From contig CAZRLN010000005.1 in NCBI GenBank assembly GCA_964601085.1, forward strand, positions 35,938 through 99,937: a stretch of DNA of 64,000 nt. The letters run 5' to 3'. This DNA is from UBA1444 sp964601085. GTDB taxonomy: Bacteria > Bacillota > Negativicutes > UBA1444. The notes under the pieces are model-generated. The model saw only the letters and a program-made list of their open reading frames with translations. It was not told the origin of the DNA and searched no databases. The position numbers were made by a program, and so were the translations under genes. Of this stretch, positions 1 to 8,514 are shown piece by piece. How positions within the stretch are numbered: the stretch's first letter is position 1; each line of letters begins with the position of its first letter.

Positions 1-11
1 AAACCAAGAGA

Positions 12-51
12 AAGGCTGTCTATCCTGGCAAAAGCCAGGCGAGACAGCCTT
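12..51. terminator. Bidirectional terminator hairpin downstream of htpG
   Basis: An outer stem (12-21 with 42-51) encloses an inner CCTGGC/GCCAGG stem with an AAAA loop. T-rich sequence follows on the plus strand, and A-rich sequence precedes it, which gives a U tract on the minus strand. It would end htpG transcripts and those of any gene entering from the left. Confidence 0.75.
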
Positions 52-92
52 TTTGCATCGATTCCGGATTATTGGTGAAATGGGGGCTAACT

Positions 93-2021
93 CTATTTTC
101 CTGGTTTTGTCATCAGACGGGCCACTTTGGCGGCGAAGCCGATCGGGTCCTCCGGTGTGAGGCCTTCCATCAGCAGGGCCTGGCCATAGAGCAGTTCGCA
201 ATAGTCCTTGAAGTTGTCGGAAGCCGGCTCGGCGGCATATAGTTCTTTCAAAACGCCGAACAGCTCATGGTCCGGGTTTAGTTCGAGGATGCGGCTGGCC
301 TTGTACATGGGGTTGTCCATTTCCGACAGGATCTGTTCCATCGACAGGCTGATACCTTCATCGCCGCTGACCAGGCAGACCGGACTGGTTTTCAGGCGGT
401 GGCTGATTTTCACGTCGGCCACCCGGCCCTTCAGCTGCTCTTTGACGGCGGTGGTTAGGGTCTCGTTTTCCTTGACGGCGGTTTCGTCGTCCTTCTTTTC
501 CTTCGGCGCGTCGAGTTCCTGCAGTTTCAGATCGCCGCGGCTGATGGACTGGAATTTTTTCTCCTTGTATTCTCGCAGGGAGTCGATGGCGAACTCGTCA
601 ACCCGGTCGAACAGGTACAGCACTTCAAGGCCTTTTTCCTTCAGAATTTCCATCTGCGGCAGGCGCTCGACCGATGAACGATCCTTGCCGGTGGCATAGT
701 AGATGACGGTCTGGCTCTCCGGCATGCGGGCGAGGTATTCGTCCAGTGTCGTCAGTTCGTCGACCGAATGGGAAGAGGGGAACATCAGCAGGGCCTGCAG
801 CTTGTCGCGGTTCATGAAATCGGAGTAGACGCCGTTTTTGACGGACTTGCCATATTCCTGCCAGAACTTCTTGTATTTGTCACGGTCTTTTTCCAGCATC
901 TTCTCGAGCGTCTTGAAAATGGTTTTTTCCAGGTTCTTGCCGATCTTTTTCAGTTGGCTGCTGTGCTGGAGCAGCTCGCGGGAGATGTTGAGCGAGAAGT
1001 CTGGCGAGTCGACCAAGCCGCGGACGAATCGCAGATACTCCGGCAGTAGGTCCTGGTAGTTGTCCATGACGAACACATTCTTTGAATACAGGCGAATGCC
1101 GGTGGTCGTTTCCCGCTGATAGAAATCAAACGGAGCGTGGGCGGGGAGGAATAGCAGCGTGGTGAACTCCACCGCGCCTTCCGCCTTGGTGTGGATCACT
1201 TCCAGCGGATCATCCCAGGTGTGAAAGACTTCCTTGTAGAACTGGCTGTATTCTTCCGGCTTGATTTCGTTTTTGGACTTGACCCAGAGCGGAGTCATCG
1301 AGTTCAGGGTGCGGACCTCCTGGGTGTCGGCTGCGTCTTCCTTGCCTTTAACGGTGAAGGTCATTTTGATGGGATAGCGGATGTAGTCGGAATATTTTTT
1401 GACCAGGCGCTGCAACGTATACTGGTTGAGAAAGTTTTCCTCCGGGTTTTCACTGGACCGGAATTCCGGGTGCAGCGACAGGATCAGGCTGGTGCCGCGT
1501 TTTTCACGGTCGCACTCCTCAATGGTGTAAGTGCCGTCACCGGTGGACTCCCAGCAGATGCCCTTCGTCTGACCGGGCGCGCGGGTGATCAGGGTGACTT
1601 TTTCCGCGACCATGAAGGCTGAGTAAAAGCCCACGCCGAATTGGCCGATGAGTTCGCTGTCGGCGGCTCCGCCGGCTTCCTTCAGTTTTTCGAGAAATGA
1701 TTTGGTGCCGGATTTGGCGATGGTACCGATGTTTTCCACGACTTCGTCGTAGGTCATGCCGATGCCGTTGTCGGTGATGGTCAGCGTATTCGCTTTTTCG
1801 TCGGCGATCAGCATGATTTCAAAATTGGGGTCGCCTTCCAGCAGATCGTAGTTGGTTAGGGACTGAACGCGAATCTTGTCGATGGCGTCCGAGGCGTTGG
1901 AGATCAGTTCCCGCAGGAAAATCTCCCGGTTGGTGTAGATGGAGTGGATCATCAGATCGAGCAATTGTTTGGTTTCGGTCTGAAATTCACGTCTTTCCTT
2001 GCCAATAGGTTGTTGTGTCAT
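93..2021 (-). CDS. htpG: Molecular chaperone HtpG (Hsp90 family)
   Basis: This is a cytosolic ATP-dependent chaperone dimer of 642 residues, the usual bacterial Hsp90 length. The N-terminal GHKL ATPase domain shows the ELISNASDAIDKIR helix, the DNGIGMT motif and the glycine-rich lid GQFGVGFYSAFMVA. The middle domain carries the RELLQ arginine segment that contacts ATP, and the C-terminal third is the dimerisation domain. The start is supported by an AGGAGG ribosome site just upstream on the minus strand. It diverges from the S9 peptidase gene and ends beside the hairpin at 12-51. Identification is secure. Confidence 0.97.
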   Translation of the reverse strand: MTQQPIGKERREFQTETKQLLDLMIHSIYTNREIFLRELISNASDAIDKIRVQSLTNYDLLEGDPNFEIMLIADEKANTLTITDNGIGMTYDEVVENIGTIAKSGTKSFLEKLKEAGGAADSELIGQFGVGFYSAFMVAEKVTLITRAPGQTKGICWESTGDGTYTIEECDREKRGTSLILSLHPEFRSSENPEENFLNQYTLQRLVKKYSDYIRYPIKMTFTVKGKEDAADTQEVRTLNSMTPLWVKSKNEIKPEEYSQFYKEVFHTWDDPLEVIHTKAEGAVEFTTLLFLPAHAPFDFYQRETTTGIRLYSKNVFVMDNYQDLLPEYLRFVRGLVDSPDFSLNISRELLQHSSQLKKIGKNLEKTIFKTLEKMLEKDRDKYKKFWQEYGKSVKNGVYSDFMNRDKLQALLMFPSSHSVDELTTLDEYLARMPESQTVIYYATGKDRSSVERLPQMEILKEKGLEVLYLFDRVDEFAIDSLREYKEKKFQSISRGDLKLQELDAPKEKKDDETAVKENETLTTAVKEQLKGRVADVKISHRLKTSPVCLVSGDEGISLSMEQILSEMDNPMYKASRILELNPDHELFGVLKELYAAEPASDNFKDYCELLYGQALLMEGLTPEDPIGFAAKVARLMTKPGK

Positions 2022-2175
2022 GGTTCAATCCTCCTGTGTCCATAGAATTACCCTTATTTTAACATAGTTTCCCCGACTACGTCAGAGGGTGCTTTTTATG
2101 GAAACAAGCAGGGGATTTGGTTTGCACGGCGAAAATTACTCTTTGATAATGTTAAGATACTTGGAGGTTCCAAAA

Positions 2176-4062
2176 ATGAATTGGCGAAGGTGGGTTTTCA
2201 TTTTGACGATGAGCATTTCGATGGGGGCTTGGGTGACCGGCGAGGCGGCGCCGCAGATCCCGTTGCGGGAATTTTTTCGAAATCCGGAACTGTCGGCGCT
2301 GGAATTGTCGCCCGATGGCAAACAGGTGGCGTTTTTGGCGCCGGTGGAACGGCGGCTGAACTTGTTCGTCCAAGGGGTGAATGACGAAAAACCCCGGCAG
2401 GTGACGGATATCAGGGACCGGGACATCGGCGGCTATTTCTGGAAAAATGCCAATACGTTGATTTACCTGAAAGATGACGGCGGCGATGAAAATTATCATT
2501 TGTATGCAGTGGATCTCGCTTCCGGACAAACCCGCGACCTGACGCCGTTTCCCGGTGTGCGGGCGGGAATTGTGGACGATCTGGAGGATCTTGAGGATGA
2601 AGTTCTGATCGACATGAACCAGCGCCGGCTGGACGTTTTCGACGTGTACCGGCTGAATGTGAAGACCGGTGCAATGACCATGGTGGCGGAAAATCCCGGC
2701 AATTACGTGGGCTACCTGACGGATCACGAAGGGAAAGTGCGGGTAGCGATGGCCAAGGATGCGGAGCAGAATCTAAACATTCTGTTGTACCGCGAAACAG
2801 AGGCGCAGGAATTCCGGCCGATCATCACGACCGGTTTCAAAGAGCAGGTTTCGCCATACTTTTTTTCGGCGGATAACCGCCAATTGTACGCCACTTCGAA
2901 CATCGGCCGGGATCGCAAGGCCCTGGTGTTGATCGATCCGGCGTCCGGCAAGGAAGTCCAGCTGCTGTTCGCCCACCCCCAGGTGGATGTGGGCGGGGCC
3001 GGCTGGTCGCGATTGCGCAAGGTGCTGACCAGTGTCGGCTACACGACGGACAAGAGCCATCGGCATTTCTTCGATGACACGATCCGCAAGATTTATGACA
3101 CGTTGCAAAAACAGCTGCCCGGTTATGAAGTGGCGCTGACTTCCATTGACAAGGCGGAGGAGCAGTTTGTCGTCCGCACTTACAGCGACAAGTCCCGCGG
3201 CGCCTATTATCTGTTTAATGCGAAGACCGGCGCGTTGAGAAAATGGCGGGAACTGTCGCCATGGTTAAACGAACAGCAAATGGCGGACATGCGGCCGATT
3301 TCTTACAAAAGCCGGGATGGCCTGACGATTCATGGCTACCTGACGTTGCCGAAAGGAAAAGAGGCGAAGAATCTGCCGGTCATTGTGAATCCGCATGGCG
3401 GGCCGTGGGTCCGGGATACCTGGGGATTCAATTCGGAAGTCCAGCTGCTGGCCAATCGGGGATTTGCCGTGCTTCAGATGAACTACCGGGGCTCGACCGG
3501 TTACGGCCGGGCGTTTTGGGAAGCGGGGTTCAAACAGTGGGGAGGGAAAATGCAGAACGACATCACCGATGGCGTGGAGTGGCTGATCAAGCAGGGAATC
3601 GCCGACCCCAAACGGGTGGCGATTTATGGCGGCAGCTATGGCGGGTACGCGGTGCTGGCCGGACTGGCGTTTACGCCGGATGTTTACGCCTGCGGCATCG
3701 ATTACGTCGGCGTGTCCAACATTTTTACCCTGATGAAAACGATCCCGCCCTACTGGAAGCCGCTGATGGCCGAATTTTACGAGAAAGTGGGGCACCCGGA
3801 GAAGGACGAGGAGTTGTTGCGTTCGGTATCGCCAGTATTTCATGCGGACAAGATCAAGGCGCCGCTGTTCATCGCCCAGGGAGCGCGTGATCCTCGCGTG
3901 AACAAGGCCGAATCCGACCAGATGGTGGCGGCGTTGGCGGCGCGCGGCATCAAGGTCGAATATATGGTCAAGGACAATGAAGGACACGGTTTTCGCAATG
4001 AAGAAAACCGATTCGAATTTTATGAAGCGATGGAGAAGTTCCTGCAAGGATGCATGAAATAG
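2176..4062 (+). CDS. Secreted S9-family prolyl oligopeptidase-like peptidase
   Basis: A serine peptidase of the S9 (acyl-aminoacyl/dipeptidyl peptidase) group, 628 residues from the ATG preceded by TTGGAGG; a longer reading from 2089 lacks a good ribosome site. The first about 25 residues form a signal peptide (MNWRRW, hydrophobic core, GEAA), so it probably acts outside the cytoplasmic membrane. Residues about 30-370 look like the WD40/beta-propeller gate with ELSPDGKQVAF-type repeats. The C-terminal alpha/beta hydrolase has nucleophile Ser487 in GGSYGGY, Asp572 in ARDPRVN and His604 in NEGHGF. It stands alone between htpG and the HD-GYP gene. Its substrate is unknown. Confidence 0.9.
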   Translation: MNWRRWVFILTMSISMGAWVTGEAAPQIPLREFFRNPELSALELSPDGKQVAFLAPVERRLNLFVQGVNDEKPRQVTDIRDRDIGGYFWKNANTLIYLKDDGGDENYHLYAVDLASGQTRDLTPFPGVRAGIVDDLEDLEDEVLIDMNQRRLDVFDVYRLNVKTGAMTMVAENPGNYVGYLTDHEGKVRVAMAKDAEQNLNILLYRETEAQEFRPIITTGFKEQVSPYFFSADNRQLYATSNIGRDRKALVLIDPASGKEVQLLFAHPQVDVGGAGWSRLRKVLTSVGYTTDKSHRHFFDDTIRKIYDTLQKQLPGYEVALTSIDKAEEQFVVRTYSDKSRGAYYLFNAKTGALRKWRELSPWLNEQQMADMRPISYKSRDGLTIHGYLTLPKGKEAKNLPVIVNPHGGPWVRDTWGFNSEVQLLANRGFAVLQMNYRGSTGYGRAFWEAGFKQWGGKMQNDITDGVEWLIKQGIADPKRVAIYGGSYGGYAVLAGLAFTPDVYACGIDYVGVSNIFTLMKTIPPYWKPLMAEFYEKVGHPEKDEELLRSVSPVFHADKIKAPLFIAQGARDPRVNKAESDQMVAALAARGIKVEYMVKDNEGHGFRNEENRFEFYEAMEKFLQGCMK

Positions 4063-4106
4063 GCAATGCAAAACCATCCGGAGATTAGGGAGTAACCGGC
4101 GGCCAT

Positions 4107-4134
4107 TTCACATAGACCCGAAATGTGTTAAAAT
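4107..4134 (+). promoter_or_regulatory. Probable sigma-70 promoter for the HD-GYP gene
   Basis: TTCACA at 4107 and TAAAAT at 4129 are separated by 16 bases and lie about 35 bases before the start codon. The fit to consensus is moderate. Confidence 0.4.
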
Positions 4135-4169
4135 TGATAGCAATTTTGTGAAACCGCAGGGGGAAACTG

Positions 4170-5267
4170 ATGCTGAGACTGGTGATGGATACTGTTCGAC
4201 CGGAGATGCTTGCGGCCGTTGATGTGATGGACCCTGGCGGACGTTTTTTGGTTCGCGCCGGTCGACCGTTGCAGGAGAAACATATCGAAATCATGCAGAG
4301 CCTAGGGTTTGGCTCCGCTTATGTGAATTTACCCTATTTGAGCCAAACGCCTCCCCCGGAGGATGTTGTCCGGCCGGAACTCCGATTGGAGGCTGTCCGG
4401 GTAATCCGTCAGGTGTACGATGATTTCCGGACCAAGGGAGACGTGGACGGGAACCCATTGCGCGAGTTGGCGACCAAACTACTGAACGAGGTGATCCTCA
4501 ACCGGGGACGGTTGTTTCAGTTCGTGGATCTGCGCACACCGGACACTTATTTGTCGTCGCATGTCTTTAATGTGGCCGTTTTGTCGCTGCTGACCGGACT
4601 GAAAATGGAGTATTCACCGGCAAAATTGCATGAACTGGCAATCGGCGCTCTGACGATGGATATCGGCGAGATGCTTGTGTCGCCGGAGATCCTGCGGAAA
4701 AAGGGCAAACTGGAGCCGGCGGAAATGCTGGAAGTCAAAAAGCATCCGGAAACCGGCTTCGAAGGGCTGCGGAAAAAAATGCGCGGCCTGCCGGCCCCGT
4801 CGATGCATGTCGCATACCAGCACCATGAGAGTTTCGACGGCAAGGGATATCCCCGGGGAATCGGCGGCGGCGACATTCATGAATTTGCGCGCATCGCCAG
4901 CGCGGCGGACATGTACGACGCATTGTTGTCGGATCGGCCTTTCCGCCACTATTATCTGCCGCACGAGGCGGTCAGCATTCTGCATGCGCTGTCGGGACGC
5001 CTGTTGGATCCGGAAATCGTCACGCATTTGACTTCCTGTATTGCTGTTTATCCGCAGGGGAGCCTGGTGCAGCTGGATACCCAGGAACTGTGTGAGGTGG
5101 AGGCGGTCAATGTGCAGCACCCCGGCCGCCCTCGTCTGCAGCTGCTGACGGATGCCTGGGGCAATCGGCGCAAGGAGCGGGAAAGTGTTGCCCTGGAAAA
5201 GATGTCGAGCCGCTATATCACCAGAGTATTGAAGGATCAGGAAATCATGGATTGGCTGGTGTCCTGA
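4170..5267 (+). CDS. HD-GYP domain protein with altered HD motif
   Basis: This 365-residue protein belongs to the HD-GYP family, whose active members hydrolyse cyclic di-GMP. Residues about 1-110 are an uncharacterised N-terminal region; about 120-300 is the HD-GYP domain. His131, the double histidine 218-219 and the Gly-Tyr-Pro signature 226-228 (HHESFDGKGYP) are present, as is DMYDALLSDRPFR. The usual HDIGK is MDIGE here, so the HD histidine is Met163 beside Asp164. Metal binding and phosphodiesterase activity may be weakened or lost, or it may serve as a c-di-GMP sensor; that is inference. It is a single-gene unit with its own promoter and a downstream hairpin. Confidence 0.85.
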   Translation: MLRLVMDTVRPEMLAAVDVMDPGGRFLVRAGRPLQEKHIEIMQSLGFGSAYVNLPYLSQTPPPEDVVRPELRLEAVRVIRQVYDDFRTKGDVDGNPLRELATKLLNEVILNRGRLFQFVDLRTPDTYLSSHVFNVAVLSLLTGLKMEYSPAKLHELAIGALTMDIGEMLVSPEILRKKGKLEPAEMLEVKKHPETGFEGLRKKMRGLPAPSMHVAYQHHESFDGKGYPRGIGGGDIHEFARIASAADMYDALLSDRPFRHYYLPHEAVSILHALSGRLLDPEIVTHLTSCIAVYPQGSLVQLDTQELCEVEAVNVQHPGRPRLQLLTDAWGNRRKERESVALEKMSSRYITRVLKDQEIMDWLVS

Positions 5268-5297
5268 TTCACCGATCAATTGCCATATCCACTGAAC

Positions 5298-5335
5298 AAA
5301 GCGGTAAAACTCTGGCGCCGGGGTTTTACCGCTTT
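5298..5335 (+). terminator. Hairpin after the HD-GYP gene
   Basis: AAAGCGGTAAAAC pairs perfectly over 13 bases with GTTTTACCGCTTT. There is no clean T run, although TTTT follows a few bases later. Confidence 0.55.
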
Positions 5336-5451
5336 GCTGCTTTTCCGGCGAAGCGGGGAAAGCGGGCAGAAGGATTTTGCCGGCGAATCGCAAATTTAAC
5401 ACCAGAGAAGAGGTTGTTTCCCACTGTGTCATTGGAACAAAGGAGAATCTT

Positions 5452-8400
5452 GTGAAGCTTTTGCACTGCTTGCCACTGGGCGAATCGATGCTGCCGGAAT
5501 TTATCCATCGGTTGCAGGAAGCTGGAAAAAACGGCTGCGCGGGCCGGATGGCGCTAGTGCTGCCCAGTCCCTATCTGCTGGAACAGGCCCGGACACGGTT
5601 GAGGTTGACGGATGTCGCCGTCTGGGAGTTTCCCCGCATTCTTTCACTCGACGAACTGGCGGCGTATTTGGCCGGAGTTCGAAAGATCAGCCGCTTGGAA
5701 CAGGAATTCTTGATCGACGGCATCGTGAAGGAAACCATGGCGGCGGGACGCTTTCCGTATTTCGGCCGAATCGCCGATTTTCCCGGTTTCATCACGGCGC
5801 TGGCACGGTTGTTCGATGAGTTCAAAATGGCGGCGGTGACTCCGGCGGAACTGGTCGAAGCGATGGAGGCTCTGCAGGACGAGGTGGAGCGGAATACGGA
5901 ACGGGATGCGGCAATTTGCGCGTTGTTCGAGGCCTATCAGGAAAAACTGGCCGATTTGTCACGGGTGGATTTGGGGGGGATGTACGAGGCGGCCATCGAG
6001 AAATTGGCGCAAAGGGATCGCCGCTTACCGTTCGATCGGATCTTTCTGGCCGAATTTTCGGTTCTGTCGCCGGTTCGGCTGGAGTTGATTCAGTGCCTGA
6101 AAAACCGGGATGAAGTGGAACTGGAGATTGGCATTTGCTTCGAAAAAAACCGCCCGGGGGTATTCCGTTCGGTGGAGCCGGTGTACGATGCATTGTTGGG
6201 TATGGGGTTTGAGACGGAATTTCATCCGGTAGCGTCGATCCCGTCACCGGCTTTGACGCATTTGCGCCGGGAGTTGTTTGCCGATCAGCCGGCGGTTGCC
6301 GGTGAGGCCGATGGAATCCGAATCCTGTCTTGTCCAAATCGTGCCCGGGAACTTTGCGTTGTGGCCGACCAGATCAAAGCGTTGCTGCAGGAACGGGAGA
6401 TTGACCCGCGATCCGTGGCGGTCGTGACCCAGGATCCAGCGGCGTATTCCCGGTTGCGCGCCGTGTTTGCGGAGCGGGGAATTCCCGTGGACCGGGCTGA
6501 TGCCGTGCCGATGCTGGAACGGTCCCTGCCGCGTCTGGTTTTCGACTGGCTGGCGTTGGTACGGGAGCGGGGCAGTCGTGCGGCGTTTTTTGCCGTCCTG
6601 AAATCTCCGTATGTGGCGCAACGTTTGGACTGGGATGGCGATGAACTCGAATGGTCGCTGTTGGACGAAGTGCTCCGGAACTGGGAGGACTGGCCGACGA
6701 GCGAAGACTGGCGCGGCAAATGGCAGGAATTGCGGCTGCGGGTCCAGGAGTGGGAACGTGCGGCCACTTGGCCGGAATGGGCCCAGCGTTTGCGCGAACT
6801 GCTATTGTGGCTAGATGTATCCAAAACGCTGAAACGGCGCCGACAGGCGGGAATTTTGTCCTTGCCGGAAGTGCGGGCCGAGTTGGAGTGCCTGGACGAG
6901 TTGCTGGCGGCGGCCGATGCGATGCAGGAGTTGTCCGGATTTGGACCGCTGGACGCCGAGTTGCCGGGAATCACCGAAATGGGCGAACTGTTGCGGCAAA
7001 TACTGGCGGATGCGGCAGTTGCTCTGGAGGACCGGCAGGAAGCAGGTATCCAGGTGGTGACGCCGGAAACCGGCAGTGGAATGAAGTTCCGGTCGGTGTT
7101 TGTACTGGGGTTGGCGGAAGGAGAATTCCCCGCGCCACCCCGCGAAAGCTGGCTGTATGACGACCGGGAACGGCGGTCGTTCTTCGAAGCCGGCGTTTTT
7201 CTGCGGACTGCCGGCGATCGGGCGGCGACGGCGGACTTTTCTTTTGCACTGGCGGCGGGAATGGCGACGGAAGAGCTGGTTTTGAGCATATTGACGGATA
7301 GTGAAACTCTGCCGTCCCGGTTTGTTGGGGAAGTGACGAGGCTGTTTACGGCGGATGCGGTGGCCGGGCAATCCTTCGGATTGCACGAGGTTGTCGCCGC
7401 GCAGCCGGCATCGGCATGGAGTCGGCAGGAATTGATGAAGGCCGCTTTGTACCATGTCTGGAACGATCCGGAACTCCGAGGTGTCTGGCAGGAATATTAT
7501 GACGCCTTGCAGCCCCGGCTGCCGGATCGATTGACAGAACGGGCAGCGATCGAGTCCGGACGGGCGGGAGCCTACGCCGGAATTGTCGGTGAGGATCTGA
7601 TCGAGAAGCTCCCGCTCAGCCCTTCGGCGCTGGAACAATACGCGGCCTGCCCATTCTCTTATTTTGCGTCGGCCGTGTTGAAGCTCGGCGAGTGGGAGCC
7701 GGCCCGGGAAGGGCTTGACGTGCTGTCGGCCGGTTCGGTGTGGCATGAAGTGCTGGCCGCTTTTTTGGGAAAATATCGCGGCCGTCGTTTGGCGGCGGTT
7801 GACCAGGCCCGCTACGAAGCGGAACTGGCGGCGCTATTGGCGGATGCTGTGGCGCGGCGCGAGCGTCAGGGACGGTTGACACCCGATGTTTGGTGGCGGT
7901 TCGAGCAACCGCGCTGGGAGCAGGCCCTGCGCGACTGGTTGACTGGCGAGATTCAGCGGCAACTGGAGGAACCGCTGTTGACGCCAAGCTATTTTGAATG
8001 GGCCTTCGGGACGGTGCTTCGGCCCGGCAATGATCCGGCTTCGACCGAGCGGCCATTATTGCTGACGGCGGAGCAAAGCGGTGACGCCTTGGAACTTCAG
8101 GGGAAAGTTGACCGTATCGATGTCGGCGGCGACCGTTGTTGCGTCATTGATTACAAAACGGGCAAGCCGCCGTCTCGCAAACTGGTCGAGCAAGGGCTGC
8201 GAGTGCAGGTCCCCCTGTATATGTTGGCGGTAGCGGAGCTGTTGGCGCCGCCGGGGAAGGCGGAAGTGGATGGCCTGTATCTGCAGGTGGGAAAGGCAGC
8301 GGCGCAGTTGGCGCTTCCCGGCGGCAAGATTCCCCGGGAGGAACTGCTGGCGGTGACGAAACAAGCGGTGCTGGGCTATGCGGCGGGAATCCGCGCCGGA

Positions 8401-8514
8401 CATTTCCCGGCGCAACCGGCGTTGGATTGCCCAGATTGGTGCCTGGCCCGGACTTTTTGTCGGCGTGGCGATGCAGCAACCGGATCAGGGACGGAGGAAC
8501 CGACGGATGAATAG
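5452..8514 (+). CDS. addB: AddB-type helicase-nuclease subunit
   Basis: AddB partners AddA in processing double-strand DNA ends to Chi-recombinogenic 3' tails. I place the start at GTG 5452 after AAAGGAG, giving 1020 residues; an upstream in-frame TTG lacks a ribosome site. The C-terminal RecB-like nuclease shows CVIDYKTGKPP. The iron-sulfur staple cysteines are visible: one in QYAACPFSYF and three in CPDWCLARTFC near the end. The N-terminus lacks a recognisable GxGKT Walker A loop, unlike Bacillus AddB, so ATP hydrolysis may rest on AddA alone. The stop overlaps the addA start by 8 bases, implying translational coupling. Confidence 0.88.
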   Translation: MKLLHCLPLGESMLPEFIHRLQEAGKNGCAGRMALVLPSPYLLEQARTRLRLTDVAVWEFPRILSLDELAAYLAGVRKISRLEQEFLIDGIVKETMAAGRFPYFGRIADFPGFITALARLFDEFKMAAVTPAELVEAMEALQDEVERNTERDAAICALFEAYQEKLADLSRVDLGGMYEAAIEKLAQRDRRLPFDRIFLAEFSVLSPVRLELIQCLKNRDEVELEIGICFEKNRPGVFRSVEPVYDALLGMGFETEFHPVASIPSPALTHLRRELFADQPAVAGEADGIRILSCPNRARELCVVADQIKALLQEREIDPRSVAVVTQDPAAYSRLRAVFAERGIPVDRADAVPMLERSLPRLVFDWLALVRERGSRAAFFAVLKSPYVAQRLDWDGDELEWSLLDEVLRNWEDWPTSEDWRGKWQELRLRVQEWERAATWPEWAQRLRELLLWLDVSKTLKRRRQAGILSLPEVRAELECLDELLAAADAMQELSGFGPLDAELPGITEMGELLRQILADAAVALEDRQEAGIQVVTPETGSGMKFRSVFVLGLAEGEFPAPPRESWLYDDRERRSFFEAGVFLRTAGDRAATADFSFALAAGMATEELVLSILTDSETLPSRFVGEVTRLFTADAVAGQSFGLHEVVAAQPASAWSRQELMKAALYHVWNDPELRGVWQEYYDALQPRLPDRLTERAAIESGRAGAYAGIVGEDLIEKLPLSPSALEQYAACPFSYFASAVLKLGEWEPAREGLDVLSAGSVWHEVLAAFLGKYRGRRLAAVDQARYEAELAALLADAVARRERQGRLTPDVWWRFEQPRWEQALRDWLTGEIQRQLEEPLLTPSYFEWAFGTVLRPGNDPASTERPLLLTAEQSGDALELQGKVDRIDVGGDRCCVIDYKTGKPPSRKLVEQGLRVQVPLYMLAVAELLAPPGKAEVDGLYLQVGKAAAQLALPGGKIPREELLAVTKQAVLGYAAGIRAGHFPAQPALDCPDWCLARTFCRRGDAATGSGTEEPTDE

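Noticed and set aside
3265..4077. Minus-strand open frame inside the S9 peptidase gene
   Set aside because: Shadow of a gene with an intact catalytic triad; His/Arg-rich composition.
6285..7289. Long minus-strand open frame inside addB
   Set aside because: Serine- and arginine-rich shadow of a clear helicase-nuclease gene, no family resemblance.
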